From positions 175,382 through 239,381 of the forward strand of contig JAJFHZ010000017.1 in NCBI GenBank assembly GCA_021775355.1: DNA of 64,000 bases. The letters run 5' to 3'. A model generated the notes under the pieces. That model did not search any database, was not told where the DNA came from, and worked only from the letters and a program-made list of their open reading frames with translations. Positions 10,734 to 19,296 of this stretch are shown piece after piece. A program made the position numbers and the translations under genes. The stretch comes from Amylibacter sp. (GTDB taxonomy: Bacteria; Pseudomonadota; Alphaproteobacteria; Rhodobacterales; Rhodobacteraceae). Position 1 is the first letter of the stretch; every line of letters begins with the position of its first letter.

Positions 10734-11591
10734 TTACTGTTGGCTTGTTTTTGGATTAAAATCAAACACGCACCCGTCAGTCGCATACTTGGGGGGTGTA
10801 ATACAAAGTGCTTTGGCCACTTGCCAGGCTGCCACAACTTTAGGAACATACCCACGGGTTTCTGCGAATGGCGGCACGCCTTTATGTTTCTTCACTGCGT
10901 TTTCGCCCGCATTATATCCAGCCAAAGCTAGAACAGGATCGTGACCGAACTCTTTAATCAGCCAGTCAAGGTAAGCCACGCCACCTGCAATATTCTGCTT
11001 CGGGTCAGTACTGTCAGTTACATTGAAGCGTTTTGCCGTTGCTGGAATAAGCTGCATCAGCCCCACCGCACCGGCCGAGCTTACTGCATCCGTTTTCCCG
11101 GCAGACTCTACCCCAATAACCGCGAGAACCAATGCAGGCGATACATCTTTGCCTATAGTTGCCAATAATATCTCTGGGCCGTAAGCACTGACCAGTTTAC
11201 GCATTGCAGCCAAACTGGGCGCCAAACCTTTGGATTGTGAAGGTGCTTTGGAAAGCTGAAGTTCTGCATTATTCAGGCGTAACAACGAGGCATTGGGTAA
11301 ATCATGCGAAAACCCGGACCAAAACCAACCATATTGATCAGACGGTTCCGGTGCCAGCTTTGCGACATCCGCAGGAACAGGAACTGAAGTAACGGTGGGT
11401 CGTTTCCGGTGATAATAAGATTCTTCCGGTTTAATCTGAATGTTAATTCGCGACCCAAGCGGGTTCTGCCCGACCTTTACGCGCTTAAACGTATGCTCAT
11501 TGCCAGCTTTTGTATCTCCAATAGATGTTATAAGGCCTGTAAATATCAGGCAACTTAATAAACCAATACGTTGTAGCCGTGCATATTCCAT
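10734..11591 (-). CDS. Lytic transglycosylase (SLT domain), exported
   Basis: Cleaves the beta-1,4 bond of peptidoglycan with 1,6-anhydro product formation, in the periplasm. 285 residues from ATG 11591, which opens a signal peptide (hydrophobic stretch near residues 8-22); a longer frame upstream would bury that signal. The SLT domain occupies roughly residues 140-260, with the catalytic glutamate in GVESAGKTDA near residue 160, then AVGLMQLIPATA and LALAGYNAG. Its 5' end faces the divergent flp pilin gene, so a role in opening the wall for the pilus is possible but unproven. Confidence 0.88.
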   Translation of the reverse strand: MEYARLQRIGLLSCLIFTGLITSIGDTKAGNEHTFKRVKVGQNPLGSRINIQIKPEESYYHRKRPTVTSVPVPADVAKLAPEPSDQYGWFWSGFSHDLPNASLLRLNNAELQLSKAPSQSKGLAPSLAAMRKLVSAYGPEILLATIGKDVSPALVLAVIGVESAGKTDAVSSAGAVGLMQLIPATAKRFNVTDSTDPKQNIAGGVAYLDWLIKEFGHDPVLALAGYNAGENAVKKHKGVPPFAETRGYVPKVVAAWQVAKALCITPPKYATDGCVFDFNPKTSQQ

Positions 11592-11928
11592 AAATACTGC
11601 CTGTTTTTTTCGACCTATATACGCGATTTCACCAAGAACAGTGCAAATCTGGTCATATTTGCGCAAAGACTGTGGCAATACGGACATAGTCCAATACCTT
11701 CCATAAGCTTATAGGAAAAAGTGGAAAAATAAATAAAGCCCTATGCCTTTGTTTTAAATATAATAAAAATATAAAATGCAATTATCTTATCATTTTTTTT
11801 ACTTTTTTTGGGGCCAGCCAAACTGTTGCCGCATTTAGACGGCTTATTAGGTCTCGAAAGCACGGGGACATATCCCACAACATACAAACAAAGCTTTCTA
11901 TAACTTAGAGACCTTGGAGGGTACACAA

Positions 11929-12072
11929 ATGAAAAAGTTTTTAAATGACGAATCTGGTGCTGTAACAGTTGACTTCGTAGTTCTTACAGCTGGTGCTGTT
12001 TTGATCGCGGTTGGTGTTGGTTCAGCACTTGCAACTAAAGTGACATCAGCAATCTCTGCTATCTCTCTTTAA
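11929..12072 (+). CDS. flp: Flp/Tad type IVb pilin
   Basis: Major pilin subunit of the Tad pilus. The 47-residue prepilin is MKKFLNDESG, then the mature AVTVDFVVLTAGAVLIAVG and a short hydrophilic end. The processing motif is G-AVTVDF, with Asp-Phe at the place where classical Flp pilins have Glu-Tyr. The variant is in line with the VTVDW form I associate with roseobacter Flp proteins. A strong ribosome site (TTGGAGGG) lies 8 bp before the ATG, and a good terminator follows, so it is expressed apart from the assembly genes. Prepilin peptidase is encoded at 21756. Confidence 0.9.
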   Translation: MKKFLNDESGAVTVDFVVLTAGAVLIAVGVGSALATKVTSAISAISL

Positions 12073-12111
12073 TAAGAGCGTGATGGGATTTCCCATCCAT
12101 CAAAAATCAAA

Positions 12112-12143
12112 GGGATAGCTGCATAGTAGCTATCCTTTTTTTT
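12112..12143 (+). terminator. Rho-independent terminator after flp
   Basis: GGATAGCT (12113-12120) and AGCTATCC (12128-12135) form an 8-bp stem with a 7-base loop, followed by an 8-base T run. It isolates flp from cpaB, as expected when pilin is needed in large excess over the assembly proteins. A smaller hairpin (GATGGGA/TCCCATC region near 12081-12098) precedes it. Confidence 0.88.
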
Positions 12144-12214
12144 GTCCCGCATAAGTCTGATTGCAAACAAATTTGCGGGCCATCATAGATTACTAGCTAA
12201 CTTAAGGGGTTATT

Positions 12215-13057
12215 ATGCGTATTGTTTTTGCACTGGTACTTATACTGGGGATCGCGCTTGCAGGTGGCGCTGTTTATTTTGCGTCGCAACAGTTTAATGC
12301 TAATCAATCAAGGATTGCAGAGCTGAAGAAACGTGTTTCGAAAAATGTCGAATTGGTCGATGTCTATATCGCAGCCGCTGAACTTAAGTACGGTCAGATT
12401 CTAACAAAAGATGATGTCAAAACCATTGAATGGCCTATAAACAGTATTCCTGAAACGGCATTTACGAAGGTTGAAGATCTTTTTGGAGACGAACAAGAAA
12501 CTGATAGTCGTGTCGTTATCCGTGTTGTTGACCCGGGTGAAATCCTGTTGTCAACAAAAGTCACAAACCTGGGTGAAGATGCCGGTGTTGCATCACGCCT
12601 GGAAAAAGGCATGCGAGCATTCACACTTCGCGTAGACGTGGCATCCGGCGTTTCTGGCTTTTTGCGCCCGGGGGATAAAGTGGATATCTACTGGACAGGT
12701 GAAGTTGATCGTGGCGATAAAGTTACGAAGTTAATTATGGACGGTATTTCGTTGATCGCAATTGATCAGACATCAGGAACGGCAACATCTGAGCCTACAG
12801 TCGCAAAAACCGTGACCGTCGCTGTATCACCTAAAACGGTAGCATCATTGGCGCAAGCACAATCAACCGGCAAACTTTTGCTGTCCTTGCGCGGTGTGAA
12901 TGACGATACAACTTCAGAAGCGATCGAAGTCACACAGAACGACCTTTTGGGCCGCCAGGATGAAGTCGTCAAAGCTACAGAAGTTGAAAAAATATGCACG
13001 ATTAAAACACGCAAAGGTGCGGATGTTATTGAAGTTCCCATCCCTTGCACAGAATAA
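12215..13057 (+). CDS. cpaB: Tad pilus assembly protein CpaB/RcpC
   Basis: Periplasmic, inner-membrane-anchored assembly protein of the Tad machine. 280 residues: an N-terminal membrane anchor (about residues 3-24), a SAF domain near residues 48-115 beginning VDVYIAAAELKYGQ, and an RcpC-type domain near 120-230 with FLRPGDKVDIYWTG. The C-terminal KICTIKTRKGADVIEVPIPC contains two cysteines that could form a disulfide. It is the first gene after the flp terminator and is itself followed by a strong terminator, so cpaB may also be a short transcript. Confidence 0.92.
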   Translation: MRIVFALVLILGIALAGGAVYFASQQFNANQSRIAELKKRVSKNVELVDVYIAAAELKYGQILTKDDVKTIEWPINSIPETAFTKVEDLFGDEQETDSRVVIRVVDPGEILLSTKVTNLGEDAGVASRLEKGMRAFTLRVDVASGVSGFLRPGDKVDIYWTGEVDRGDKVTKLIMDGISLIAIDQTSGTATSEPTVAKTVTVAVSPKTVASLAQAQSTGKLLLSLRGVNDDTTSEAIEVTQNDLLGRQDEVVKATEVEKICTIKTRKGADVIEVPIPCTE

Positions 13058-13074
13058 AATACACAATATTTTTG

Positions 13075-13104
13075 AAAAAGGGCGCATTACGCGCCCTTTT
13101 TTTT
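13075..13104 (+). terminator. Rho-independent terminator after cpaB
   Basis: AAAAAGGGCGC, loop ATTAC, GCGCCC and a long T run at 13075-13104. This is a textbook intrinsic terminator and implies a separate promoter for cpaC within 13105-13279. Confidence 0.9.
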
Positions 13105-13279
13105 GCCTGGCGTTTTCAAAAATAATTGTTTTCTTTCAAAGAATTACGGCAACTGTTGCCAGTTATCCACAGTAAGGAAAACTATTAAAGTATTGATTCT
13201 TGCACTAAGAGAAGAAATGCCGCATGGTGATATTAATAATAATAAAAAAATGAAAACAGTGGTCAGAGAGGCAGATCAC

Positions 13280-14680
13280 ATGAGAATTATAAAAGTACTA
13301 GGCACGGTTTTAACCGGGTTGATGCTAAGTGCAGCTCTACCTGCACACGTATCATTCGCACAAAATACACTCAAAATTATGCGTGGTTCAACGACCAATG
13401 CAATCTCGGTAAAGTTGAACCGTGCGATTGTAATGGAGTCAGAACAACCCTTTGCAGAACTTTCCGTTGCGAACCCCAGCATTGCGGATATCGCGACCCT
13501 TTCGGATCAAACAATATACGTCTTGGGTAAGTCCCCCGGCCGTACCGTTTTGACACTTCTTGGGCCAGATGGAAAGCTGATCACAAATGTGGACGTTAAA
13601 GTGACGCCGGATCTGGCGGAACTGAAAGAGCTCTTAAAAGAAATTCTTCCAAAAGAAAATGTTCAAGTGCGGACCGCCAATGACGGCATCGTTCTTAGTG
13701 GCACGGTATCAGGCGCCCCCAAAGTGGCCTTGGCATTGGATTTGGCAAGGCGTTATGCACCGTTTGACGCAAATTCAGGCGAGTACAAGTTAACCAATTT
13801 ACTTTCCGTTGGTGGCTCTCAGCAAGTTATGCTGAAGGTTCGTTTTGCTGAAATGCGGCGTAGTGTGGCGAAAAGCTTAAGTACGACAATTGGTATTACG
13901 AATACTTCAAAGGTAAGCGGCGGAATAAATACTGGCACAGCCATCAATGGCACTCGGAATGGGGCATTGAATGTAGGCTTTACATCAGGCGGGCTAGCAA
14001 TCTCGGTGCTTTTGGAAGCACTGGAAAGCAAAGGTCTGGTGCGCACACTGGCTGAACCAAATCTGGTTGCATTATCCGGTGCAGAAGCAAACTTTTTAGC
14101 AGGCGGGGAATTCCCGATACCTGTTGCACAAAACAACAACACCAATACCATAACTGTTGAATTCAAGCCGTTTGGTATTGAAATGAAGTTTATTCCAACA
14201 GTATTGAACCACGATCTTATCAACCTTGTTATTGACACATCAGTCAGTGCAGTAGATCCAACAAATTCATTCAGTTCAGGTCCAAATGGTATAGCCATAC
14301 CCGCATTTAGTAAGCGTCAGGCCTCTACAGTTGTAGAAATTCGTGATGGCCAAAGTCTGGCAATTGCAGGCCTCTTGCAAGATGACTTTAAGGATTTAGC
14401 TGGGCAAGTTCCCTGGTTGGGCGATGTCCCAATATTAGGCGCACTGTTCAGAAGTGCCGACTATTCGCGCGAACAGACCGAACTTGTTGTTATCGTTACA
14501 CCGCATTTGGTTAATCCTGTGGATGGCGATGCTCTGGCACTACCAACTGATCGGGTCAAACTACCAAGCGAAAACGATCTTTTCTTACGCGGCAAGGTTG
14601 AAGGCGGCAAGAAAACAGTAAAACGTGGAACAGTCGCTGCACAAGATTTCAGCGGTTCCTACGGCTATGTGATGGAGTGA
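13280..14680 (+). CDS. cpaC: Tad pilus secretin CpaC/RcpA
   Basis: Outer-membrane secretin ring through which the Tad pilus passes. 466 residues from ATG 13280, which begins a Sec signal peptide (MRIIKVLGTVLTGLMLSAAL, cleavage near SFA-QN). An in-frame extension upstream runs into the cpaB terminator and is rejected. An N-terminal pilus-specific domain (residues 30-110) is followed by a BON-like segment and the secretin domain (about 225-430), including the signature VPWLGDVPILGALFRS. The tail carries Lys and Gly-rich sequence. A GAGAGGC ribosome site precedes the start. Confidence 0.93.
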   Translation: MRIIKVLGTVLTGLMLSAALPAHVSFAQNTLKIMRGSTTNAISVKLNRAIVMESEQPFAELSVANPSIADIATLSDQTIYVLGKSPGRTVLTLLGPDGKLITNVDVKVTPDLAELKELLKEILPKENVQVRTANDGIVLSGTVSGAPKVALALDLARRYAPFDANSGEYKLTNLLSVGGSQQVMLKVRFAEMRRSVAKSLSTTIGITNTSKVSGGINTGTAINGTRNGALNVGFTSGGLAISVLLEALESKGLVRTLAEPNLVALSGAEANFLAGGEFPIPVAQNNNTNTITVEFKPFGIEMKFIPTVLNHDLINLVIDTSVSAVDPTNSFSSGPNGIAIPAFSKRQASTVVEIRDGQSLAIAGLLQDDFKDLAGQVPWLGDVPILGALFRSADYSREQTELVVIVTPHLVNPVDGDALALPTDRVKLPSENDLFLRGKVEGGKKTVKRGTVAAQDFSGSYGYVME

Positions 14681-14681
14681 T

Positions 14682-15365
14682 ATGATGAAAATTTCCACCC
14701 TAACTTTGTCACTATGCGCAACATTACTTACAGCGTGCGATGATATAACCGTCTTCAATTGGGCGCCATTCCCCGATCACGAAGTGCAACCGGAAGTGCG
14801 CAACGGCCCATTCGGGTATGCGAATGCAAACAATGTTGCAATTCAGTCCGGCCAGCAAACTGGCGCAATGCTTGCAAACCTTACACGTAAATTTGCAAGC
14901 GAGACACCTGCAACAATTAACTTTGCATTCAATTCGTCGCAACTTGATGATCAGGCACGTCTTGCCCTTCAACAACAGGCGGATTGGATCAAAGCACGTC
15001 CGCAGATCACATTTACGGTCTTTGGCCACACTGACAAAGTTGGTGGACCCGCATATAATAAATCTTTAGGCAAAAGACGTGCGCAGACTGCCGTTAACTA
15101 TATGATTTCTCTCGGCGTAAGTCGCGCGAAGGTTCGTGCGGTTGCATCATTTGGCGAAACGCGCCCACTTGTCCTGACCGAAGGTCCGAACCGCCAAAAT
15201 CGCCGCACCGTGACTGAAGTTTCCGGCTTCGGGCGTTCCAAAAATGGCGGCACATTGGATGGAAGATATGCGTTGGAAGTCTACAATCGTTACATCACGA
15301 TGGAAAACCAAAAGATTTTGACAGAAAAAGGCCAAGGGGCTGTTGCTGAAAGCACGGTGCAATAG
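14682..15365 (+). CDS. OmpA-domain lipoprotein of the Tad locus
   Basis: Predicted outer-membrane lipoprotein of 227 residues. The signal ends in the lipobox LLTAC near residue 19, and an OmpA/Pal-type peptidoglycan-binding domain spans about residues 85-185, with TVFGHTDKVGGPAYNKSLGKR and NRQNRRTV. It sits between cpaC and cpaE, where many Tad loci carry cpaD. It may anchor or stabilise the secretin to the wall in place of CpaD; that is inference. Two adjacent ATG codons make the start uncertain by one residue. Confidence 0.85.
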   Translation: MMKISTLTLSLCATLLTACDDITVFNWAPFPDHEVQPEVRNGPFGYANANNVAIQSGQQTGAMLANLTRKFASETPATINFAFNSSQLDDQARLALQQQADWIKARPQITFTVFGHTDKVGGPAYNKSLGKRRAQTAVNYMISLGVSRAKVRAVASFGETRPLVLTEGPNRQNRRTVTEVSGFGRSKNGGTLDGRYALEVYNRYITMENQKILTEKGQGAVAESTVQ

Positions 15366-15394
15366 TGTTGAAACAGCTTATAGTTGTGTTATTT

Positions 15395-15427
15395 GAAATG
15401 GCTCCATCATATCGATGGAGCCATTTC
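15395..15427 (+). terminator. Perfect 14-bp hairpin between the OmpA gene and cpaE
   Basis: GAAATGGCTCCATC (15395-15408) and GATGGAGCCATTTC (15414-15427) form an uninterrupted 14-bp stem around a 5-base loop. The T-tract after it is weak (AATTTG), so it could be a terminator, an attenuator or an mRNA-processing hairpin. It lies 30 bp after the OmpA-domain gene and 143 bp before the chosen cpaE start. Confidence 0.65.
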
Positions 15428-15570
15428 AATTTGTGCCCTATAGGCCCAGAAAATATGAACAATTTCCCATTTTACCCCCAAAATTGCCACATTTCGCGAT
15501 TACTGAATATAAGAGGAAATTTGTTTCTTTCACCATAAGTGGTGGAGACACAGACAGATTGGGCAAAAAA

Positions 15571-16851
15571 ATGACTGTAACTGTAATAGATGAAGAACAC
15601 GAAGTAGAAACAATTGAAGCATGTGCGATTGCACGTGATCTTGAAGAATTTGACCTGTTGATCGAAGATCTTGAAGGTAAGCTTGGTGCAAGTTGGGGTG
15701 GACTGGATTTTAACAATGCAGAAGATATTCTGCGTAGTTCACATGCCGATACCCTGAAATTTATCGTGATAGCGCTGGACAAAAGCGACGAAAATGATCT
15801 GAGCTTTGTTTCGAACATCATTGCTGCAGCCAAAACGCGTAACATTAAAGTTATTTTGGTAACGAATGATCTGAATGCCATGTCATTACACCAGTTGATG
15901 CGCATGGGTGCAGACGATTTTGTCCCTTATCCAATCCCTGAAAATGCTTTGAACGATTCAATCGATCGCGTTTTGACGGAACCAGAAGAAAAAGTGGTTA
16001 TCAAAGAAGTATTCATTCAACCGGAAGACGGGTCCGTTGCAAATCTGACTGCGTCCAAACCTGAAAAAAAAGGTGTTCTTCTGCCTGTTTACGGAATGGC
16101 AGGCGGCGTAGGCGCTACAACATTTGCAACCAATCTGGCCTGGGAGATGCAAACCGTTTTATCCCAAAAAGGTAAGACGGTCTGTATCATGGATTTTGAT
16201 TTTCAATTTGGATCAGTCGCCACCTATTTGGACGTAGCTAAAAATGAAGCGGCGTTCGAAATGGTCTCTGATGCCAACAATGCGGATAACGAGTCGTTCA
16301 AACAGGTTGTGTCCCTGTACAAAGAAAAACTAGCGGTTCTGCCATCTCCACAAGATGCGGTACCTTTAGAATTTATCGGCCCAGAGGATGTAAAGAAACT
16401 TATTGATCTCGCCCGAGCCTGTTATGATGTCGTCATTATTGACGTGCCACGTACGCTGGTCACCTGGTCTGAAGTCGTTCTAAATGAATGCGAGCTGTTT
16501 TTGGCAGTGGTTGGTCTTGATATGCGGTCCGCGCAAAATACGCAACGTTTCATGCGTGCATTAAAATCAGAAGACCTGCCTTTTGAAAAAGTTCAATTTA
16601 TTCTGAACTACACACCCAAAAGGACAGATTTAAGTGGAAAATCTCGCGTTAAAAGCATGACGGAATCGTTGGGGATAGAATTGCGTTGGCAGATGGCGGA
16701 TGGCGGGAAACATGTTAGCTCAACGGGCGATCACGGTGTTCCATTGGCAGAAATGGTCGCAAAGAACCCGCTTCGCAAGGACATTGTTAAAATTGCGGAG
16801 ACATTTGCCGAGCTTTGCGAAGAGCAGCAACTTTCCGCAGCAGCGGAATAA
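15571..16851 (+). CDS. cpaE: Tad pilus localisation ATPase CpaE/TadZ
   Basis: Positions the Tad machine at the pole. 426 residues: an N-terminal receiver-like domain (to about residue 130, with MRMGADDFVPYPIPENAL) and a ParA/MinD-like domain beginning GMAGGVGATTFATNLAWEMQ. The P-loop has Ala-Thr-Thr where active MinD proteins have Lys-Ser/Thr, as is usual in CpaE. The start at 15571 (MTVTVIDEEHE) fits related proteins; the frame is open back to an ATG at 15415, but that ATG lies inside the hairpin stem and the added sequence looks unnatural. Confidence 0.9.
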   Translation: MTVTVIDEEHEVETIEACAIARDLEEFDLLIEDLEGKLGASWGGLDFNNAEDILRSSHADTLKFIVIALDKSDENDLSFVSNIIAAAKTRNIKVILVTNDLNAMSLHQLMRMGADDFVPYPIPENALNDSIDRVLTEPEEKVVIKEVFIQPEDGSVANLTASKPEKKGVLLPVYGMAGGVGATTFATNLAWEMQTVLSQKGKTVCIMDFDFQFGSVATYLDVAKNEAAFEMVSDANNADNESFKQVVSLYKEKLAVLPSPQDAVPLEFIGPEDVKKLIDLARACYDVVIIDVPRTLVTWSEVVLNECELFLAVVGLDMRSAQNTQRFMRALKSEDLPFEKVQFILNYTPKRTDLSGKSRVKSMTESLGIELRWQMADGGKHVSSTGDHGVPLAEMVAKNPLRKDIVKIAETFAELCEEQQLSAAAE

Positions 16852-16877
16852 ATTAGATATTCAGTAGAGTATATTAA

Positions 16878-18320
16878 ATGTTCAAACGATACCAAAAACC
16901 AAACGATCCAAAACCAACTGCAGAACCTGACGCGAAATCGTCAAAGTCGGCCCCGGTTTCCATCGAAAAACCCGACGCGGTTGTTCCCGCAATGGCACCA
17001 GCGGCTGTTCCTACAACCAGTGAGGAAAATACAAAAGATCAAAAGCGCAAAGATCGGTTAATAGATGTGCGTATGCAAATGCACAAGCGTTTGCTGGAAA
17101 CTTTGAATTTAGCTGCAATTGATAAGGCCACAGAGTCTGACTTACGCCGCGAAATTGCTGCGGTCACCCATGATGGCTTGCAGGAAATTGGTATTGTTTT
17201 AAACAAAGCTGAACGCGATCAACTTGTTCAGGAACTGGTGGACGAAGTTACAGGCCTCGGTCCATTAGAAGTATTGCTGCGTGATGATAGCATCGCCGAT
17301 ATTTTGATCAACGGACATAAACAGATTTTCATAGAACAAAGCGGTAAGTTGACATTGTCAGATGTTCGTTTCGCCGATGAAAAACACCTTTTGCGGGTGA
17401 TTGATAAAATCGTGTCAGCAGTTGGGCGCCGTGTGGATGAAAGTAATCCATACGTGGATGCGCGGCTGAAAGACGGGTCACGTTTCAACGCTATAGTTCC
17501 CCCGATCGCGGTAGACGGTGCGTTGGTATCTATTCGTAAGTTTAAAAAAGAAAAACTAAGTATAGATCAACTAGCTGCTTTTGGTGCATTCACCGAGGAA
17601 ATGGCGGCTTATTTACAATCAGCGGTTGCAACGCGACTGAACATTATCGTCTCAGGCGGTACCGGCTCTGGTAAAACAACGACATTGAACGCACTGTCCG
17701 GTTTCATCGCCAACGACGAACGTATTGCAACAATCGAAGACACGGCAGAATTACAATTACAGCAAACCCACTTGGCACGTATGGAAAGCCGTCCTGCCAA
17801 CGTCGAGGGTACAGGTGCTGTGACCCAGGAAGATTGTTTGCGTAACGCTTTGCGGATGCGTCCGGATCGTATCATCGTAGGTGAAACCCGTGGCGCCGAA
17901 GTTCTGGATATGCTTCAGGCAATGAATACGGGTCACGATGGTTCCATGACGACAATTCACGCCAATAACGCACGGGATGCCATTGCGCGTCTGGAAAATA
18001 TGATTGCCATGACAGGTGTAGATCTGCCTATCTCGGCTTCGCGGTCGCAAATCGCATCTGCTGTGAATTTAATCGTTCAGGTCAAACGCCTGCAAGACGG
18101 GTCTCGTCGAATGACATCCATTACCGAAATCGTTGGAATGGAAGGTGGCATTATCTCAATGCAGGAGATTTTCAAATATGAAATCCACGGTACAGGTGAA
18201 GGCGGCAAGATTATCGGGGACTTTACCCCCACAGGCATGCGTTCTTTCTATGCTGACAGGTTCAAACAGTGGGGATACGACTTACCCGCAAGCATTTATA
18301 CAAAAGTAGCAGCACAGTAA
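16878..18320 (+). CDS. cpaF: Tad pilus assembly ATPase CpaF/TadA
   Basis: Secretion ATPase that powers pilus extension and retraction from the cytoplasmic side. 480 residues. A Pro/Ala/Lys-rich disordered N-terminus (to about residue 55) precedes the N-terminal domain and the GspE/VirB11-type ATPase core. Walker A is SGGTGSGKTTTLNAL near residue 258, and the Asp-box region is IATIEDTAELQL. The segment RPDRIIVGETRGAE is Walker B-like, and MTTIHANNARDA is the His box. It is followed after 12 bp by tadB. Confidence 0.95.
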   Translation: MFKRYQKPNDPKPTAEPDAKSSKSAPVSIEKPDAVVPAMAPAAVPTTSEENTKDQKRKDRLIDVRMQMHKRLLETLNLAAIDKATESDLRREIAAVTHDGLQEIGIVLNKAERDQLVQELVDEVTGLGPLEVLLRDDSIADILINGHKQIFIEQSGKLTLSDVRFADEKHLLRVIDKIVSAVGRRVDESNPYVDARLKDGSRFNAIVPPIAVDGALVSIRKFKKEKLSIDQLAAFGAFTEEMAAYLQSAVATRLNIIVSGGTGSGKTTTLNALSGFIANDERIATIEDTAELQLQQTHLARMESRPANVEGTGAVTQEDCLRNALRMRPDRIIVGETRGAEVLDMLQAMNTGHDGSMTTIHANNARDAIARLENMIAMTGVDLPISASRSQIASAVNLIVQVKRLQDGSRRMTSITEIVGMEGGIISMQEIFKYEIHGTGEGGKIIGDFTPTGMRSFYADRFKQWGYDLPASIYTKVAAQ

Positions 18321-18332
18321 AAAGGGTAACCA

Positions 18333-19292
18333 ATGTCAATCGCCATACTTCTTGTTATTCTTTTCTTCGGTGTGATCCTGATCATCGAAGGGTTGTATCT
18401 TGTTGTTTTTGGTAAAAGCATCAAGCTGAACTCCCGCGTCAATCGCAGGCTTGCCCTACTTGAGCAAGGTAAGGGCCACGAAGAAGTGTTGAACACACTT
18501 CGCAAAGAACGTGAACAACATGCTAAATCGAAAAAAGTACCACTGCTTTCTATTTTGGGGAACAAAGCAACACAGGCCAATATTGCGTTTTCTCCGAAAG
18601 CTTTGATTATAATTATGATCTTTATCTCTATAACAAGCTTTTCGGTCATATTCCTTATGACAAGTCTTTCGCTCCTTATTTCTATGATCATTGCAACAAT
18701 AATGGGCGTCGGTAGCGTATTTTTTTGGTTAAACAAGAAAGCAAAAGCACGTTTGGAATTATTCGAAGAACAACTTCCTGACGCTGTCGAACTTATCGTT
18801 CGTTCCTTGCGGGTTGGGCATCCTTTTTCAAGTGCTATTAATGTTGTAGCACAAGAGATGTCTGACCCGATTGGTACAGAATTCGGTATGCTTGCAGATG
18901 AGGCTACATACGGGCGCGATCTGGTTGTGGCGCTGGAAGATATGGCTGATCGCGTTGACATTCAGGATCTGCGTTTCCTTACAGTTGCTGTGGGCATTCA
19001 GGCACAATCAGGCGGTAATCTTGCAGAAGTTTTAGACGGTCTCGGTAAAGTGATCAGATCTCGTTTCAGATTATTTAGGCGTGTAAAAGCGATTACATCC
19101 GAAGCCAAGTTTTCAGGGTACTTTTTATCTGCATTCCCTGTTGTCGCACTATTGGCCATCCTGTTCATCAGCCCGAACTACTATGATGACGTGATGGAGA
19201 CAGCTGCCTTTATCCCTGCCTGCATAGGTGTTGCGGTGATGATGATCCTTAATGTTATCATTATGAACGCTATGGTTGATATTAAGGTATGA
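18333..19292 (+). CDS. tadB: Tad inner-membrane platform protein TadB
   Basis: Inner-membrane platform subunit of the Tad pilus, 319 residues. A membrane helix at the N terminus (about 5-27), two close helices near residues 88-135, a cytoplasmic type II secretion F domain beginning FEEQLPDAVELIVRSLRVGH, and C-terminal helices (residues 255-318) give the usual topology. It forms the platform with TadC, whose start lies 4 bp beyond the TadB stop. The middle segment LRFLTVAVGIQAQSGGNLAE is a typical GspF motif. Confidence 0.92.
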   Translation: MSIAILLVILFFGVILIIEGLYLVVFGKSIKLNSRVNRRLALLEQGKGHEEVLNTLRKEREQHAKSKKVPLLSILGNKATQANIAFSPKALIIIMIFISITSFSVIFLMTSLSLLISMIIATIMGVGSVFFWLNKKAKARLELFEEQLPDAVELIVRSLRVGHPFSSAINVVAQEMSDPIGTEFGMLADEATYGRDLVVALEDMADRVDIQDLRFLTVAVGIQAQSGGNLAEVLDGLGKVIRSRFRLFRRVKAITSEAKFSGYFLSAFPVVALLAILFISPNYYDDVMETAAFIPACIGVAVMMILNVIIMNAMVDIKV

Positions 19293-19296
19293 TGTG

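Noticed and set aside
13163..13171. TTATCCACA, a perfect DnaA-box match
   Set aside because: Only one copy, within the Tad locus between cpaB and cpaC, with no AT-rich unwinding element or replication genes nearby. A single 9-mer is expected by chance about once in such a window.
13103..13279. N-terminal extension of cpaC
   Set aside because: The added residues start inside the cpaB terminator and precede a clear signal peptide at 13280.
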